From the NCBI RefSeq assembly GCF_029784155.1, contig NC_073693.1:354768591-354832590 (forward strand): a DNA stretch of 64,000 bases, read 5' to 3'. Under the pieces are notes generated by a model that worked only from the letters and a program-made list of their open reading frames with translations, made no database searches and was not told the origin of the DNA. A program made the translations under genes and the position numbers. Shown in pieces: positions 13,301 through 25,815 of this stretch. How positions within the stretch are numbered: position 1 is the stretch's first letter; the number at the start of each line of letters is the position of its first letter. Source of the stretch: Uranotaenia lowii (taxonomy: Eukaryota; Arthropoda; Insecta; Diptera; Culicidae).

Positions 13301-13400
13301 TCCACAAAAATCAAGAGAGAAACATAAAATAAAATTGTTCCATCAAAATTTATCAGCAAATTTAAAAATGTTTTGAAAGCTTTCAAAAAACATTGAAAAT

Positions 13401-15584
13401 TTCGACAATTTTGACAATTTTAACAATTTTGACAATTTTTTGTGAATTTTGACAATTTTGACAATTTTGACAATTTTGACAATTTTGACAATTTTGACAA
13501 TTTTGACAATTTTGACAATTTTGACAATTTTGACAATTTTGACAATTTTGACAATTTTGACAATTTTGACAATTTTGACAATTTTGACAATTTTGACAAT
13601 TTTGACAATTTTGACAATTTTGACAATTTTGACAATTTTGACAATTTTGACAATTTTGACAATTTTGACAATTTTGACAATTTTGACAATTTTGACAATT
13701 TTGACAATTTTGACAATTTTGACAATTTTGACAATTTTGACAATTTTGACAATTTTGACAATTTTGACAATTTTGACAATTTTGACAATTTTGACAATTT
13801 TGACAATTTTAACAATTTTGACAATTTTGACAATTTTGACAATTCTGACCATTTTGACAATTTTGACAATTTTGACAATTTTGACAATTTTGACAATTTT
13901 GACAATTTTGACAATTTTGACAATTTTGACAATTTTGACAATTTTGACAATTTTGACAATTTTGACAATTTTGACAATTTTGACAATTTTGACAATTTTG
14001 ACAATTTTGACAATTTTGACAATTTTGACAATTTTGACAATTTTGACAATTTTGACAATTTTGACAATTTTGACAATTTTGACAATTTTGACAATTTTGA
14101 CAATTTTGACAATTTTGACAATTTTGACAATTTTGACAATTTTGACAATTTTGACAATTTTGACAATTTTGACAATTTTGACAATTTTGACAATTTTGAC
14201 AATTTTGACAATTTTGACAATTTTGACAATTTTGACAATTTTGACAATTTTGACAATTTTGACAATTTTGACAATTTTGACAATTTTGACAATTTTGACA
14301 ATTTTGACAATTTTGACAATTTTGACAATTTTGACAATTTTGACAATTTTGACAATTTTGACAATTTTGACAATTTCGACAATTTTGACAATTTTGACAA
14401 TTTTGACAATTTTGACAATTTTGACAATTTTGACAATTTTGACAATTTTGACAATTTTGACAATTTTGTCAATTTTGACAATTTTGACAATTCGGACAAT
14501 TTTGTCAATTTTGACAATTTTGACAATTTTGACAATTTTGACAATTTTGACAATTTTGACAATTTTGACAATTTTGACAATTTTGACAATTTTGACAATT
14601 TTGACAATTTTGACAATTTTGACAATTTTGACAATTTTGACAATTTTGACAATTTTGACAATTTTGACAATTTTGACAATTTTGACAATTTTGACAATTT
14701 TGACAATTTTGACAATTTTGACAATTTTGACAATTTTGACAATTTTGACAATTTTGACAATTTTGACCATTTTGACAATTTTGACAATTTTGACAATTTT
14801 GACAATTTTGACAATTTTGACAATTTTGACAATTTTGACAATTTTGACAATTTTGACAATTTTGACAATTTTGACAATTTTGACAATTTTGACAATTTTG
14901 ACAATTTTGACAATTTTGACAATTTTGACAATTTTGACAATTTTGACAATTTTGACAATTTTGACAATTTTGACAATTTTGACAATTTTGACAATTTTGA
15001 CAATTTTGACAATTTTGACAATTTTGACAATTTTGACAATTTTGACAATTTTGACAATTTTGACAATTTTGACAATTTTGACAATTTTGACAATTTTGAC
15101 AATTTTGACAATTTTGACAATTTTGACAATTTTGACAATTTTGACAATTTTGACAATTTTGACAATTTTGACAATTTTGACAATTTTGACAATTTTGACA
15201 ATTTTGACAATTTTGACAATTTTGACAATTTTGACAATTTTGACAATTTTGACAATTTTGACAATTTTGACAATTTTGACAATTTTGACAATTTTGACAA
15301 TTTTGACAATTTTGACAATTTTGACAATTTTGACAATTTTGACAATTTTGACAATTTTGACAATTTTGACAATTTTGACAATTTGGACAATTTGGACAAT
15401 TTGGACAATTTGGACAATTTTGACAATTTTGACAATTTTGACAATTTTGACAATTTTGACAATTTTGACAATTTTGACAATTTTGACAATTTTGACAATT
15501 TTGACAATTTTGACAATTTTGACAATTTTGACAATTTTGACAATTTTGACAATTTTGACAATTTTGACAATTTTGACAATTTTG
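13401..15584 (+). repeat. Satellite array S4, 9-bp unit, type II (TTTTGACAA), truncated by an assembly gap
   Basis: About 240 units of AATTTTGAC. There is a short interruption at 13430-13446 (ttttttgtgaatttt). Two clusters of variants stand out: two W-flipped gtcaatttt units and a cgg unit at 14466-14512, and four successive units with GG (ttggacaat) at 15383-15420. The array runs directly into a 500-N gap, so its true length is unknown. Confidence 0.96.
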
Positions 15585-16084
15585 NNNNNNNNNNNNNNNN
15601 NNNNNNNNNNNNNNNNNNNNNNNNNNNNNNNNNNNNNNNNNNNNNNNNNNNNNNNNNNNNNNNNNNNNNNNNNNNNNNNNNNNNNNNNNNNNNNNNNNNN
15701 NNNNNNNNNNNNNNNNNNNNNNNNNNNNNNNNNNNNNNNNNNNNNNNNNNNNNNNNNNNNNNNNNNNNNNNNNNNNNNNNNNNNNNNNNNNNNNNNNNNN
15801 NNNNNNNNNNNNNNNNNNNNNNNNNNNNNNNNNNNNNNNNNNNNNNNNNNNNNNNNNNNNNNNNNNNNNNNNNNNNNNNNNNNNNNNNNNNNNNNNNNNN
15901 NNNNNNNNNNNNNNNNNNNNNNNNNNNNNNNNNNNNNNNNNNNNNNNNNNNNNNNNNNNNNNNNNNNNNNNNNNNNNNNNNNNNNNNNNNNNNNNNNNNN
16001 NNNNNNNNNNNNNNNNNNNNNNNNNNNNNNNNNNNNNNNNNNNNNNNNNNNNNNNNNNNNNNNNNNNNNNNNNNNNNNNNNNNN
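15585..16084. other. Assembly gap (500 N)
   Basis: Exactly 500 N. The left edge is inside satellite array S4 and the right edge is unique sequence, so the gap probably hides further satellite units. The round size suggests a placeholder rather than a measured length. Confidence 0.98.
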
Positions 16085-19000
16085 ACCGATTTGAACATAT
16101 CTGAAACAAAATTATCATAAAAATTGAAAAAATTTCAGATAAATTTTGTAGTGAAATCTAGACAATTTTTCAGAATGATATTGGACAAATTTTTTAAAAA
16201 ATTATCAAAATTAAATTTCATCAAACTTTTCGAAAATATACATATCTTCGATTTGTTCTAATTTTTAATGATTTTTGGTTCAAGAATTATCTCAGTTCTA
16301 TCTAAATTTTTCATAAATTTAACTGATTTTTTTTAAGTTTTTTTTTCTGATTCGTTTCAATTTTTTGCAAACATTTAACCCGTTTGTCTAAATTGTCTCC
16401 TTTTTATTCAAATTTGTTTGAAATGACTGTTGATTGATTAAAAAATGATCTAGAACTTATTTTGAATTTGTTTGAATTTTGTCCACGAAATTTGTCACTA
16501 TTTGATTATATTCCCCATCTGGTTGGAAATCTTTTCCATATGTTTTTTTAAATGTTTTTTGCAATTTTGTTCATAGTTTTTCGTCAATATTTACCTTATT
16601 TTTTTTTAATAATTTGAAACATTATTTGAAACTAGTGTAAGAATTCGTATAAACAGCGTTAAGTTTTTTATTTTTGATAAGTGTGTCACACTTTTTTTGG
16701 AAATTTCCTCACTTGTTTGTTCGGATTTTGTCATGAATTTTTTTTCGAATGACCCCACTTTTATCACTTTTCTGTGAAATTTGGTTCATGTTTTTCTAAC
16801 AAACCTTATTTGAATTTTGATAATTTCTCCTGATATCTTTGAAAAATTTGAGAAATCAGTTCAAAATGATTCTCATGGTTTTCGAAATTTTAACAGTATT
16901 ATATTTTTATTTTTTTAACGATTGGAACACATATAAGTAATTGAAATTTAGCCAAAATTTTCCTTAAATTTGCGCCGAATTGGTCTCAAATCGTTTTTTA
17001 TTCGATATTTCTTTAAATTTTTCAATTGTATTTGTTTGATTTTTTAAACTATTCTCCATACATTTTAAGAAAATGTTATCAAACTCTCACACATTTCCAA
17101 TCTTGTCTCAAACTTACCCAGCAAAATAAGGCAATTTTTTATTTTTTTTATGAAGTTTTATCAAGTAGTTTTTTTTTTTATTTTGTATTTATTTTTTACT
17201 ATTTTTTTTTCAATTTGGCTTCAATTATGCTATAGTTTGGTGAAATTTTCGACAAATGAATTATTTTCAAACAATTTTTTATTTGTTTTAACTTATGTTA
17301 ATTTTTTTTTCTTCCTGGTGAAATAATGCAGTTAGTAAGTAATAAATTAATTTTTTAACTTTGTGTGATCACAATTGATTGACTTTCATCTTTTATTTTT
17401 GTATGTTTAACACAAAAGTTATTTTCAACTTTGTTTCAATTTAGGCTCAATTTAGGCAAATGTTGTTGTGAACTTATCATGTCTTTTTTCAGTCGTAGTA
17501 AAATTGTTGTATTTTATATTTAAAAATTCACCTTCTTTTCTCTCAACTCTCAACTCATCACTTAAATGCCAGTTAATACCTTTTTGGAATATACATTTTT
17601 TAAATTTTATCTTTATTTTATGCAACGTATATTGAATACATGTGTAAAATTGATGAATTTCAAAATAATTTAATTTCATTTTCACTAACTATTTTACCTT
17701 TGTTTCCTTATTTTCATTACTTTTGTCAATATTTCAATTTCGACCATTTTATTCTATTTTAAGGAATTTCGATCATTTTGTTTTTTTTTTCAATTGATTG
17801 CATTTGCTTGGTTTGGATTAATCTGTTCAAGGTGTGGCTAGCGTTATGTTAAGTCGCTGCACTCAAAATTAACCTTTTGATAAAGTTCCGTTGATGCGGG
17901 ATTTCGAAATCCGGAAAACAAATCGCTTAATCTATCTCTTTTGAAACCGCCGCAGTCAATCGAAATCCATCTCAAAGAAAAGATTCTAAATGGGGGAAAA
18001 TTTTCCACTCCAATAATTTTCGAAACGCAAAACTTCCAGACCAGTTTTTGGATGTCAATTCGAATCTGTCCAATTTAGGCTTGTATGCCAACCCAAGTTT
18101 TGGCAGCAAGGTCGAAACGACCCCTAGTGAGAGTACGTGACACTGTCATTCGTTTGCGCCACCCACACTCACCCAGGGGATGTCTGAAGATGTTTAGGTT
18201 TTATTTTGTTTTTTTTTTCGGTGGAAAAATGTAAAAAACCTCGTTTGAGGTGAGAGGTTTCATTGTTTTTCGTTTCGATTTTGGCTTAACACAAGTCGTT
18301 AAAAAAGGGGTTACTTTTAATGCTAGCATAAAGCGCAATTCAATGATAGCCCCCAGGGTCGTGGATTTTTGTGTTGAGAGAGAGAACCTTCGTAATAAAA
18401 ATATTTCCAAAAAAAATAAATTTGTGTTAACAGATTTCGATCCCTCCGAGTAGAATGACGGTACATACGAAGGAAATGCCACCGAAAGAAAGAAAGGATG
18501 CGTCTCCTCAGTCAGTGAAGGGTGGCCTCAAGGGCTTATAGAAAGTACATGTTTGAGGCTGTCAGAAGCTCAGAAGCTGTCAATTCGTGTTTTCAAAAAG
18601 GCCCTGAAGTTGTTGCGCAGCGAACCGCGAATTCCCGGGAAGAAGTGGGTAGCACCTTCCTAATGGAATCCCATCAGTCAAGATGCTCCCAACTTCGCCC
18701 TCCTGCCAGCCAAGTATCTTACATGGGGATTTAGGACCAAGATACATGTACCTACCACCTAAAGACGCCCTCACGACGCGACGAGTCAATAAGGGTATCT
18801 AAGCAGAGAATACTCACTTGCTCATCACTACTAGCAGCACCAGGACATTGTAGTAGGCGTGGCGCCAACCCGAAAAAAAACACGTTACTTCCAATCAAAT
18901 CCACAATGTGTGTCTTAGTCGTCCTGTCAAAGAAAAAAGAAAAGAAAAAGTAAGCCAAGAATGAAATAAAAGCGATAGGAAAGAATAGAAAAAAAAACTC

Positions 19001-19463
19001 GTTTGGCGAAATTGCCAATCGAAGGAGGCTTGGCCGAATTATTGGTTGGCTTGCTTGTTTGGTGGATGGTAACAAATTGCAGTTGGCAGCACAGCGATAA
19101 ATCTTCCGTTGATTACCGAGTAGGACGCGCTGTAGGCTTTGATCGAAATTGGTGGGGTATAAGGGGACAAAATATCGGAAGAAAAATTTTATGATAGCTT
19201 GTTATGCTAAGTTATTTTATTTTTTATTTAAAAAAAAATTTAAATTTAATTTATCTCGAAACTTACTTTCGAAGCTAAAACCACTTACAAACATAATTAA
19301 AAAAGCGCCCGCAAATTGCATTGTTGGGAAGTCTAAAGTTCATATACAAAAATATGCTCATATACTTGTGATCTTAGTTTTGTCTTACTCTTTTACGTGG
19401 AAAAGAAATTTGCCATAAGTTATCAATAAGTCATTCAAATTCAATTGGCAAATCATCTCTATT
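16085..19463. other. AT-rich non-coding DNA
   Basis: From 16085 to about 17800 the sequence is extremely T-rich with TTTTT-rich spacers. From 17800 to 19190 complexity is higher, but open frames are short, overlapping on both strands and unlike any family I recognise. No RNA gene seen. Confidence 0.5.
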
Positions 19464-19802
19464 GGGGAATCTAGGCCACCTTTAATTTTGGTTTTTATTT
19501 ACATTTTCATAACTTCAAATAAATAATTCATTCCTGAAAAGTTTTCTTACGCCTAATGAAGAGTTATGAAAAATATTCTGTCAATTTTATTCAACGCGAT
19601 ATAGACGAACACGAAGCCTATATAAGGATTTTTTTCCAAAACGTTCGCGAGCTAGGTTTTTGAAACTATTCGATCATAAACAACTGTCTTTTTTATTTCC
19701 TCATCTGAAACTGCTAAAAAATAATGTAATGAATTATGAAATGAAACTCATAAACTTAGCATTTTAATTGGTCGACTTGAATTCAGTGGCCCACAATTCC
19801 CC
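19464..19802. mobile_element. Candidate MITE with short terminal inverted repeats
   Basis: The left end GGGGAATCTAGGCCACC (19464-19480) is matched by the reverse complement of the right end, GGGGAATTGTGGGCCACT (19785-19802). The 339-bp interior is AT-rich with no coding potential. I could not find a clear target-site duplication, so the superfamily is unassigned and the call is provisional. Confidence 0.45.
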
Positions 19803-19948
19803 ACCATTTTTAAAAATCCGAAAAATATTACTATTTTTTCAACACTCAGAATAAAAAGAAAATAATTTATTAAAAAAAAATCAAAAAATTGCCTAATGAT
19901 ACGTAAGAGATGTAGAGAACCAAATTTTTTTTTTAATTTTATCTTGTA

Positions 19949-21098
19949 CTAGCTGACCCAGTGTGCTTTGCTACCCCTTTTATGGAAAAAGTTAGGTTCG
20001 TTAAAATTATTATTATTGAAATAAATTTCTTTTTAAATTAAATTTCAACATTATTCAAAAGCGTACTAAATATGACATCTGAGTATCTAGATTGTCTTGA
20101 GTCTCAACGTAACTTGGAGGTTTGCAGGAAAGGTTGCCTAAATCACAGAAAAATCTTTAATTTCACAGAATTTTGAGCAAATTCTTCATTACAGCATATG
20201 TGTCATAGAATTTTGGATATATTTGTAAATTTCCAAAATAACAGATTTCATGTCAACATAAATTTTGGATTTTAAACTTTGTTTTGGTAGAATTATGTTA
20301 AAATTGGTGATGTTTTATAATTTTTCTTTAGTAAAATGTTTCAAACTTACGCTGTTTTCATCACAGAAAACCATCAAAAAATTTCTGGGTTTAATCACAG
20401 ACAAACAAATTTAATTTGCAAAAACAGAGAATTTTTTTTTAGAAAAAAATTAAGGGATCTTAAATACAATAAATAAACCCTTAAAATTTCAAAGAAATCG
20501 CCTTTTTTGAAGCGGGAGGAGTATTTGAATACAGGCAAATTTGTACGTAATCAAAAAGTGTTCCAAACTTCATGAAAACACAAAGTCTTTCGTTTTGTTA
20601 TTTTTTTTTAATTATTAGTTTATTTCAATCGACTCAAACCTTTTAGTATTACGGAGCCAAGGTTTCTTTTTACATCAATTGCTTAAATTTACGTCACAGA
20701 TTTATTTTTCACACTATGTTTCGTTTGATGGTTGATTATTGGTTGTATGTAGACTGGTTCAAGTATTTACAGTTCATTATTGTAAAACTAATACAGCCAA
20801 AAAGAAAGAAAAAGAGGAAAAAAGATTCTTATACGCGGAGATCGATAGATTTTAGATTAAGATATATTTCGAACATTAGTTTTTTTAATTATTTGTATGA
20901 TACATTTTTTGAATTTGTGAATCTTCATTTATGAAAATGGGAAGCGTCCATCAATACAATATATCATCAAGTTTTGTTAAAACGTTTTTGTTAATTCATT
21001 AATTCATCTCATAATGACAAAACACTTGCGTTTATCAATTGTAAACAAAAATCCTTCGAGGATTGAAAAAAAAGTGTTGTATGGGAACCACCGCACCC

Positions 21099-21158
<60 letters not shown>

Positions 21159-21620
21159 TAGGGAAGAATGACCCTGGCAGTTAAACTCAGAGGGGTTCGA
21201 AAGTATTACTAAAACCATTCCAGGTATTGAAAACGGCTACATACAAAATTTCATGTTTATCGGTTCTGTAGTTTCCGAAATAATTTTGAAATGTGTCAAA
21301 TTTTTGTTAATTTTGTATCGGAGCCTTCCGTATATGAACTCAAAGGATTTTGAAAGTATTTTAGAATCCATTCCCGGTCTTGAACACGTCTTCACACCAA
21401 ATTTCACGTTGCTTGGTTCAGTAGTTTCCGAAAATTGTTCAAATTGTGACATATTTTTAGTAATTTTGTATGGGAGACCCCCCCCCCCCCCCACCCTTCT
21501 TTAAGTCGGAGCAGTTTGAAAGTATTTTAGAAACCATCTTCGACCCCAAAAACTCTTACATACAAAATTTCACATTGATCGGTTCAGTGGTTTTCGAGTC
21601 TATAGGGAACAGGTAGACGA
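19949..21620 (+). mobile_element. Composite dispersed repeat with tandem tail units
   Basis: It begins with ACTAGCTGACCCAGTGTGC (19949 onward), a close match to a left-end motif widespread in insect dispersed repeats. It ends with about three tandem units of roughly 160 bp (about 21000-21620), each containing 'gaaagtatt', 'catacaaaatttca', 'atcggttcagt' and 'gtttccga', separated by 'gtatgggag' plus a C run. The final words 'tttcgagtctatagggaac' fit the usual right end. The middle (20070-20700) carries other repeated words (tcacagaa). No intact protein is visible. I do not assign it to a superfamily. Confidence 0.55.
21101..21156. repeat. Poly-T tract, 56 nt
   Basis: An uninterrupted run of T lies inside the tandem tail of the surrounding repeat, after the 'gcaccctat' junction. 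It may be an expanded version of the homopolymer that normally separates tail units. Exact length is unreliable in any assembly. Confidence 0.9.
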
Positions 21621-23960
21621 CAAACATTGGAAATTTTGCTTATAATTGCCCCTTTCAAATAACTGCCAATACGTTGGATTGTTGAAAATTGGTAATCAGT
21701 TGTTATTTGTGAAATTTAGCTCATCAATCAATCATCAATCATTCAGAAACAAGCATTAGGTACAGAATAATAAATTGAATATATTTATTATCATAATGCA
21801 AACGTCAATCCATGCAAATCTACAAACATAACCGCAACGTTTAAGATGTTTATGCAAAAAATCACATAAAAAAATTTGATCTCACATGATTCTTTCAAAG
21901 AAAACATGTCTGCAAAATATATTCCTCATATAGCACTTGAAGATAGATTTAATTTTGAAAATTGATCTCTAAAATGGATAAACTTCACAAAAAACTTCAG
22001 ATCAATCGGAAAATATATATAATATTTCTAGCACTACACAGTATTTAAAAAGGAGTTTTCAAAATCAATTTTTAGAAACAAAAACTTGGAAAAAAGGCCA
22101 GCGATCAGGAGTTGCTGATTTGCAGCTCTAGTCAAACATATATGGAGATTAAATGAAATTGATAATCCTATAAATTCCCAATTTCTTAATGCATAAAGAT
22201 TTCACGAAAAATATCGTTTCCTGATTTTCTGATGAATTCTTAATTGTTATACGATGGTCAAGACAAATTAAAAAAAAAAAACTGAGTTCTATAAGTTCTT
22301 GTAAGTATCTCAAGTATACACCTAATTTTGGTACTTTCAATAAATGATTTTTTCTTAATTTATTTATTTGCCGATTTAACTGATACGTGAATAAAAACTT
22401 TAGCAATGCTAATAAATGAAAAATGAATAGGAAATTCTCGTAACCGTCAGAAGATACTCTTTTGGTAATAATTAGGTGAAAATCGGGTGTTGTAGACTTA
22501 ATTTCGAGGGGGAAAATTATATAAAACAGAAGGCATATATGTTTGTTTGTTCGAGCAGGAGTTTTTATTGAGGTAACGAATTACGACGATATTTGGCATA
22601 CATTCTAAAATTTGTAATAGCAGTGGTGGTAGCATGCTTTTTATCACGAAATTTGGTCATATCTCTAAGAGGAGAGCAATTTTCGATTCAAAATCTGAAA
22701 TTCGAAAGTCATGGCATCCATTTTCCAGCGAAATTTCCTTTCCTTTGATGGGTTTGTTTCTCGTGTCCATGGGCCATGTAGCACACGCATGCACGTAGTT
22801 TTGTTCACCGTTCGAAGAATAATGATCGTCAAATTTTGAAAAGTGAAATATATTGATTGGAATTTTCCCTGCTGATTAAAAGTTTAACAAGAGGAACAGA
22901 TATGGTTTCAAGATGGAATGTCAGATGAGTGGATTTCTTTTTTACCTAAACCAACTATCAAAATAAAAAAAAAACGATTCTAAATTATGTTGATACCAGC
23001 AATAAGTTGTCCTAAATAATCAAAAATATCGTTTTATTGGACATCAGAAACAAATCCTTGCAGATAATTTTGTAATTGAATTAGCTTGCAAACAAAATTC
23101 TGAATTTAACACTCCTGCGGAAGATTTTTGTTAAAGTAAAGTGAAAACGTTTAATTTTAAGAAATAATTATCAGTAATTATGAAATTTTACCTTTTTTTA
23201 ATTTGTTTGAAATTTTCTGTCTAAATTTATTTTATCAAAAATAGGAATGTACACGTTAAATAAAAACACATTCCACACATTTTTGTTTAAATATGCAGGT
23301 AATCTGTCAAATACGGTTTCATCCTTTGCATCAAGAAAGTGTATTTTGATTGAATTGATTGTTAGATAAGATTTCATCCAAATAATTTCACATGCAGGTT
23401 TTAGTAAAACAGATACAATACAGAATTAATGATGCCAAAATTAAGTTGAATATAGCATTTTCAACACATTACATCAAAGTTTCAAAAAGACCTGGTGACC
23501 GAAAACTTTGTTTAGTCATCATCATAGAATTCTTGGGCTTCTTTGAATTTGACCATCGAATAAAAACTTAAGGTGTCAGAAAAATCTTTATGGTGGTGGC
23601 GATTGAAAACATGTTTGATGGTTTCACTGGTTTTATTATTGGAAAAGATAATTCTTTCAACATTCCTTCATTTAATTTTTTATTTATCTATAAACTAATT
23701 ATTTTGCAGATTTTAAATATTACACCCATAGAAGAGGTTGCAAAAATCCAATGCCTATTTAGCACATCTCTGTGCCGATAATGCGCTGAAATGTGCACTG
23801 TGCCGAAGATGATATGTTTGAAAAACCGTAACTGGCATAAGGACTCGCCTCCCCCTGATGCATGACCACTACATTCAAGCAAAACAAGAAAAACATTTTA
23901 TGGGATTTCGTTCCTATTGGATAATTCATCCCAGAAACAAGAAAATAAAATTATAAACCA
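21621..23960. other. AT-rich non-coding DNA
   Basis: No gene recognised. Open frames are below 90 codons and unrelated to known families. A 'tatgtttgtttgttcgagcaggag' type passage near 22540 suggests a buried repeat, but no ends were found. Confidence 0.45.
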
Positions 23961-24045
23961 CAGCGCCCGTAGGGAGAATCGAACTCAAATCACTAACCAA
24001 ATGGTCTTGCCAGACTGACATCTTAACCAGTGTACTATTTGAGCT
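23961..24045 (-). repeat. tRNA-derived SINE-like head
   Basis: On the minus strand an A-box-like stretch (TAGTACACTGGTTAAG) is followed about 45 nt later by a B box (GAGTTCGATTCTC) and a CCCTACGGGCG stem-like word. The arrangement and spacing match a tRNA-derived promoter. No clean acceptor stem closes the structure, so a SINE head or tRNA relic is more likely than a working tRNA gene. Confidence 0.5.
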
Positions 24046-24269
24046 TCATGCAGGAAGAGGGATATTTGTCATAGGCATTCTGCCACCGATCAATCACAAA
24101 AGAAACGCACGACAGTGGCTTCCCGGCGTTTGGCCTCCTTTCAAGGTATTCATTTGTCTTGCGATGGAAACGGGAAAGGGAACGGGAGTGGAGGAAACGG
24201 GAAACCCATTGAATGAGAATTGTGCTTTGCTTACTGCCTGCTATTACATACACACGCTACATATACACA

Positions 24270-24530
24270 GCTGCTAAAGCCGGGCAGCTTTGCCGGTAAA
24301 TTGAAGGAATGTTTTTGTTGTTGCTTTTGCTACATACAAACGCACAGCTTAGCCGTGGTTGTTTGCCGGTTGATTGAATTGAAGGAATGTTTTTTTTGTT
24401 GTTGCTTTTACTGCATACACACGCACAGCTCGGCCGTGGTTGTTTGCCAGTGGATTGAAGGGATTGAATTAGAAGGATGTTTTTGTTGTTGCTTTTGCTA
24501 CATTCACACGCACAGCGCTCGGTTCGCTGG
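24270..24530 (+). repeat. Imperfect tandem repeat, about 80-90 bp unit, 3 copies
   Basis: The block 'gaaggaatgttttt...ttgttgcttt...ctacatac..acgcacagct...gccg' occurs at about 24302, 24380 and 24472, with a fainter partial unit upstream. Unit length varies from about 78 to 92 bp. The plus-strand frame across it shows repeated Cys-rich FCCCFCYI peptides, which I interpret as translation of the DNA repeat rather than a protein. Confidence 0.7.
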
Positions 24531-24969
24531 CTGCCTGGTGTTGGCCGGTATTTATTTCCATCCTTCTTCGTCTTGTGATGCGATAGGGAGGGACGTGAAA
24601 GCGTTTTTATTTTGTTTCTTTCAGACATACGCAATTCGGTTAACTTGGGATATTAATGCCGGTGGGAGCAAATCGAATCAGCACCAATCGCGTTATCTTC
24701 TTGTACCAATGATGCTATGTAATTGACTACACGCCATTGGCACAGAGGCTGAATTTTGGGTGTAGAAATACGAATTAAGAGTTCAATAAAAAAAATCCAA
24801 CGCTTGAGAAAATTATTGAAAATATTAAAGTTGCATGTTTCATACTTTATTTGGTTCTAAACTTTTACTTTAGCAAAGCATCAAAATTGTCATTTTCGAA
24901 AATTCTAAAAATTTTCATAAAAAAAATCGGTGTGCAGCCGTATTAAAGTTTGTTTTTCACACTCTTAAC

Positions 24970-25729
24970 CAGGGGTGGCCAAGTTTTAGTGCTGAGACTT
25001 GCTTGCGGGCCACACAACAAATTTTCTTTAGTACTCAATGCAAAAAAAAAACTGTGGTTTACCTAAAGTATAAATTTAGCAAATATTTTGATATATGTTT
25101 TAAAAATAAAGATTTTCGAGATTTAGTACAGATTTTACCAGTTCTTCTTAATTTGATCAAATCATTAATTTAAAAGAGTTAAATATACTTTTAACGAGCT
25201 AACAGACAAGATAATATCTTCCAATTCATACTCAATACATGGTTTATGAATTAAATTAAATTTCCTCGAAAATACTTCACACACAGCGTCTTTAGAGATT
25301 TTAAACTTTCTGAGCTTAGTCATCCCATAAGGATCACTCTGCAGAACGAGATTGTTCATAACAAAATTCCTTTCCTAAGCTTTTCGCATCTGAGATGAAA
25401 TTTTCTTACGCTCTTCAATTATAATAGTAAAAAATAATATCAAAAGAACTCTTTCGTGTTATGTTCTTGTGTTGTTCTTTGGAAACTTTCAAAATTTGCT
25501 CATACCTAATCTAAAAGTTTGAAATTTCAATACGTGTTTGCCAAGTACATACAATTTGTAAAATGTTATGAACATTGAAGAATATAAAAAGGTTTCACTT
25601 CTGCTTAATATAGTCGTTTTTTTTAATGATGCAGAAGGAAAACATTCAACTCTGAAAAAAGCTTCGCGGGCCGCAAAAAGACAGTCGCAGGCCAAAAGTA
25701 GCCCACGGGCCATGGTTTGGCCACCCATG
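24970..25729. mobile_element. hAT-like non-autonomous element, 760 bp
   Basis: The left end CCAGGGGTGGCCAAG-like sequence (24970 onward) and the reverse complement of the right end (CATGGGTGGCCAAACC) form terminal inverted repeats. Subterminal 'gcgggccac' and 'gcgggccgc' words occur on both sides. Flanking 8-bp sequences CTCTTAAC (24962-24969) and CTCTAAAC (25730-25737) match at 7 of 8 positions and fit the hAT target pattern nTnnnnAn. There is no transposase; minus-strand frames inside are short and featureless. The T/A mismatch in the duplication points to an old insertion. Confidence 0.8.
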
Positions 25730-25815
25730 CTCTAAACTATTATTTGGAGAATAAGTGCGAACATGCATGACCTTTGATTTTAAAGCTATTGAGACGAAAT
25801 GTGATGATCTAAATA

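Noticed and set aside
13442..16120. Frames of about 890 codons spanning array S4 and the N gap
   Set aside because: They are made of satellite tripeptides and unknown bases.
22500..22700. A possible Helitron-like or other repeat end near 'tatgtttgtttgttcgagcag'
   Set aside because: No matching partner end, hairpin or second copy in the window.
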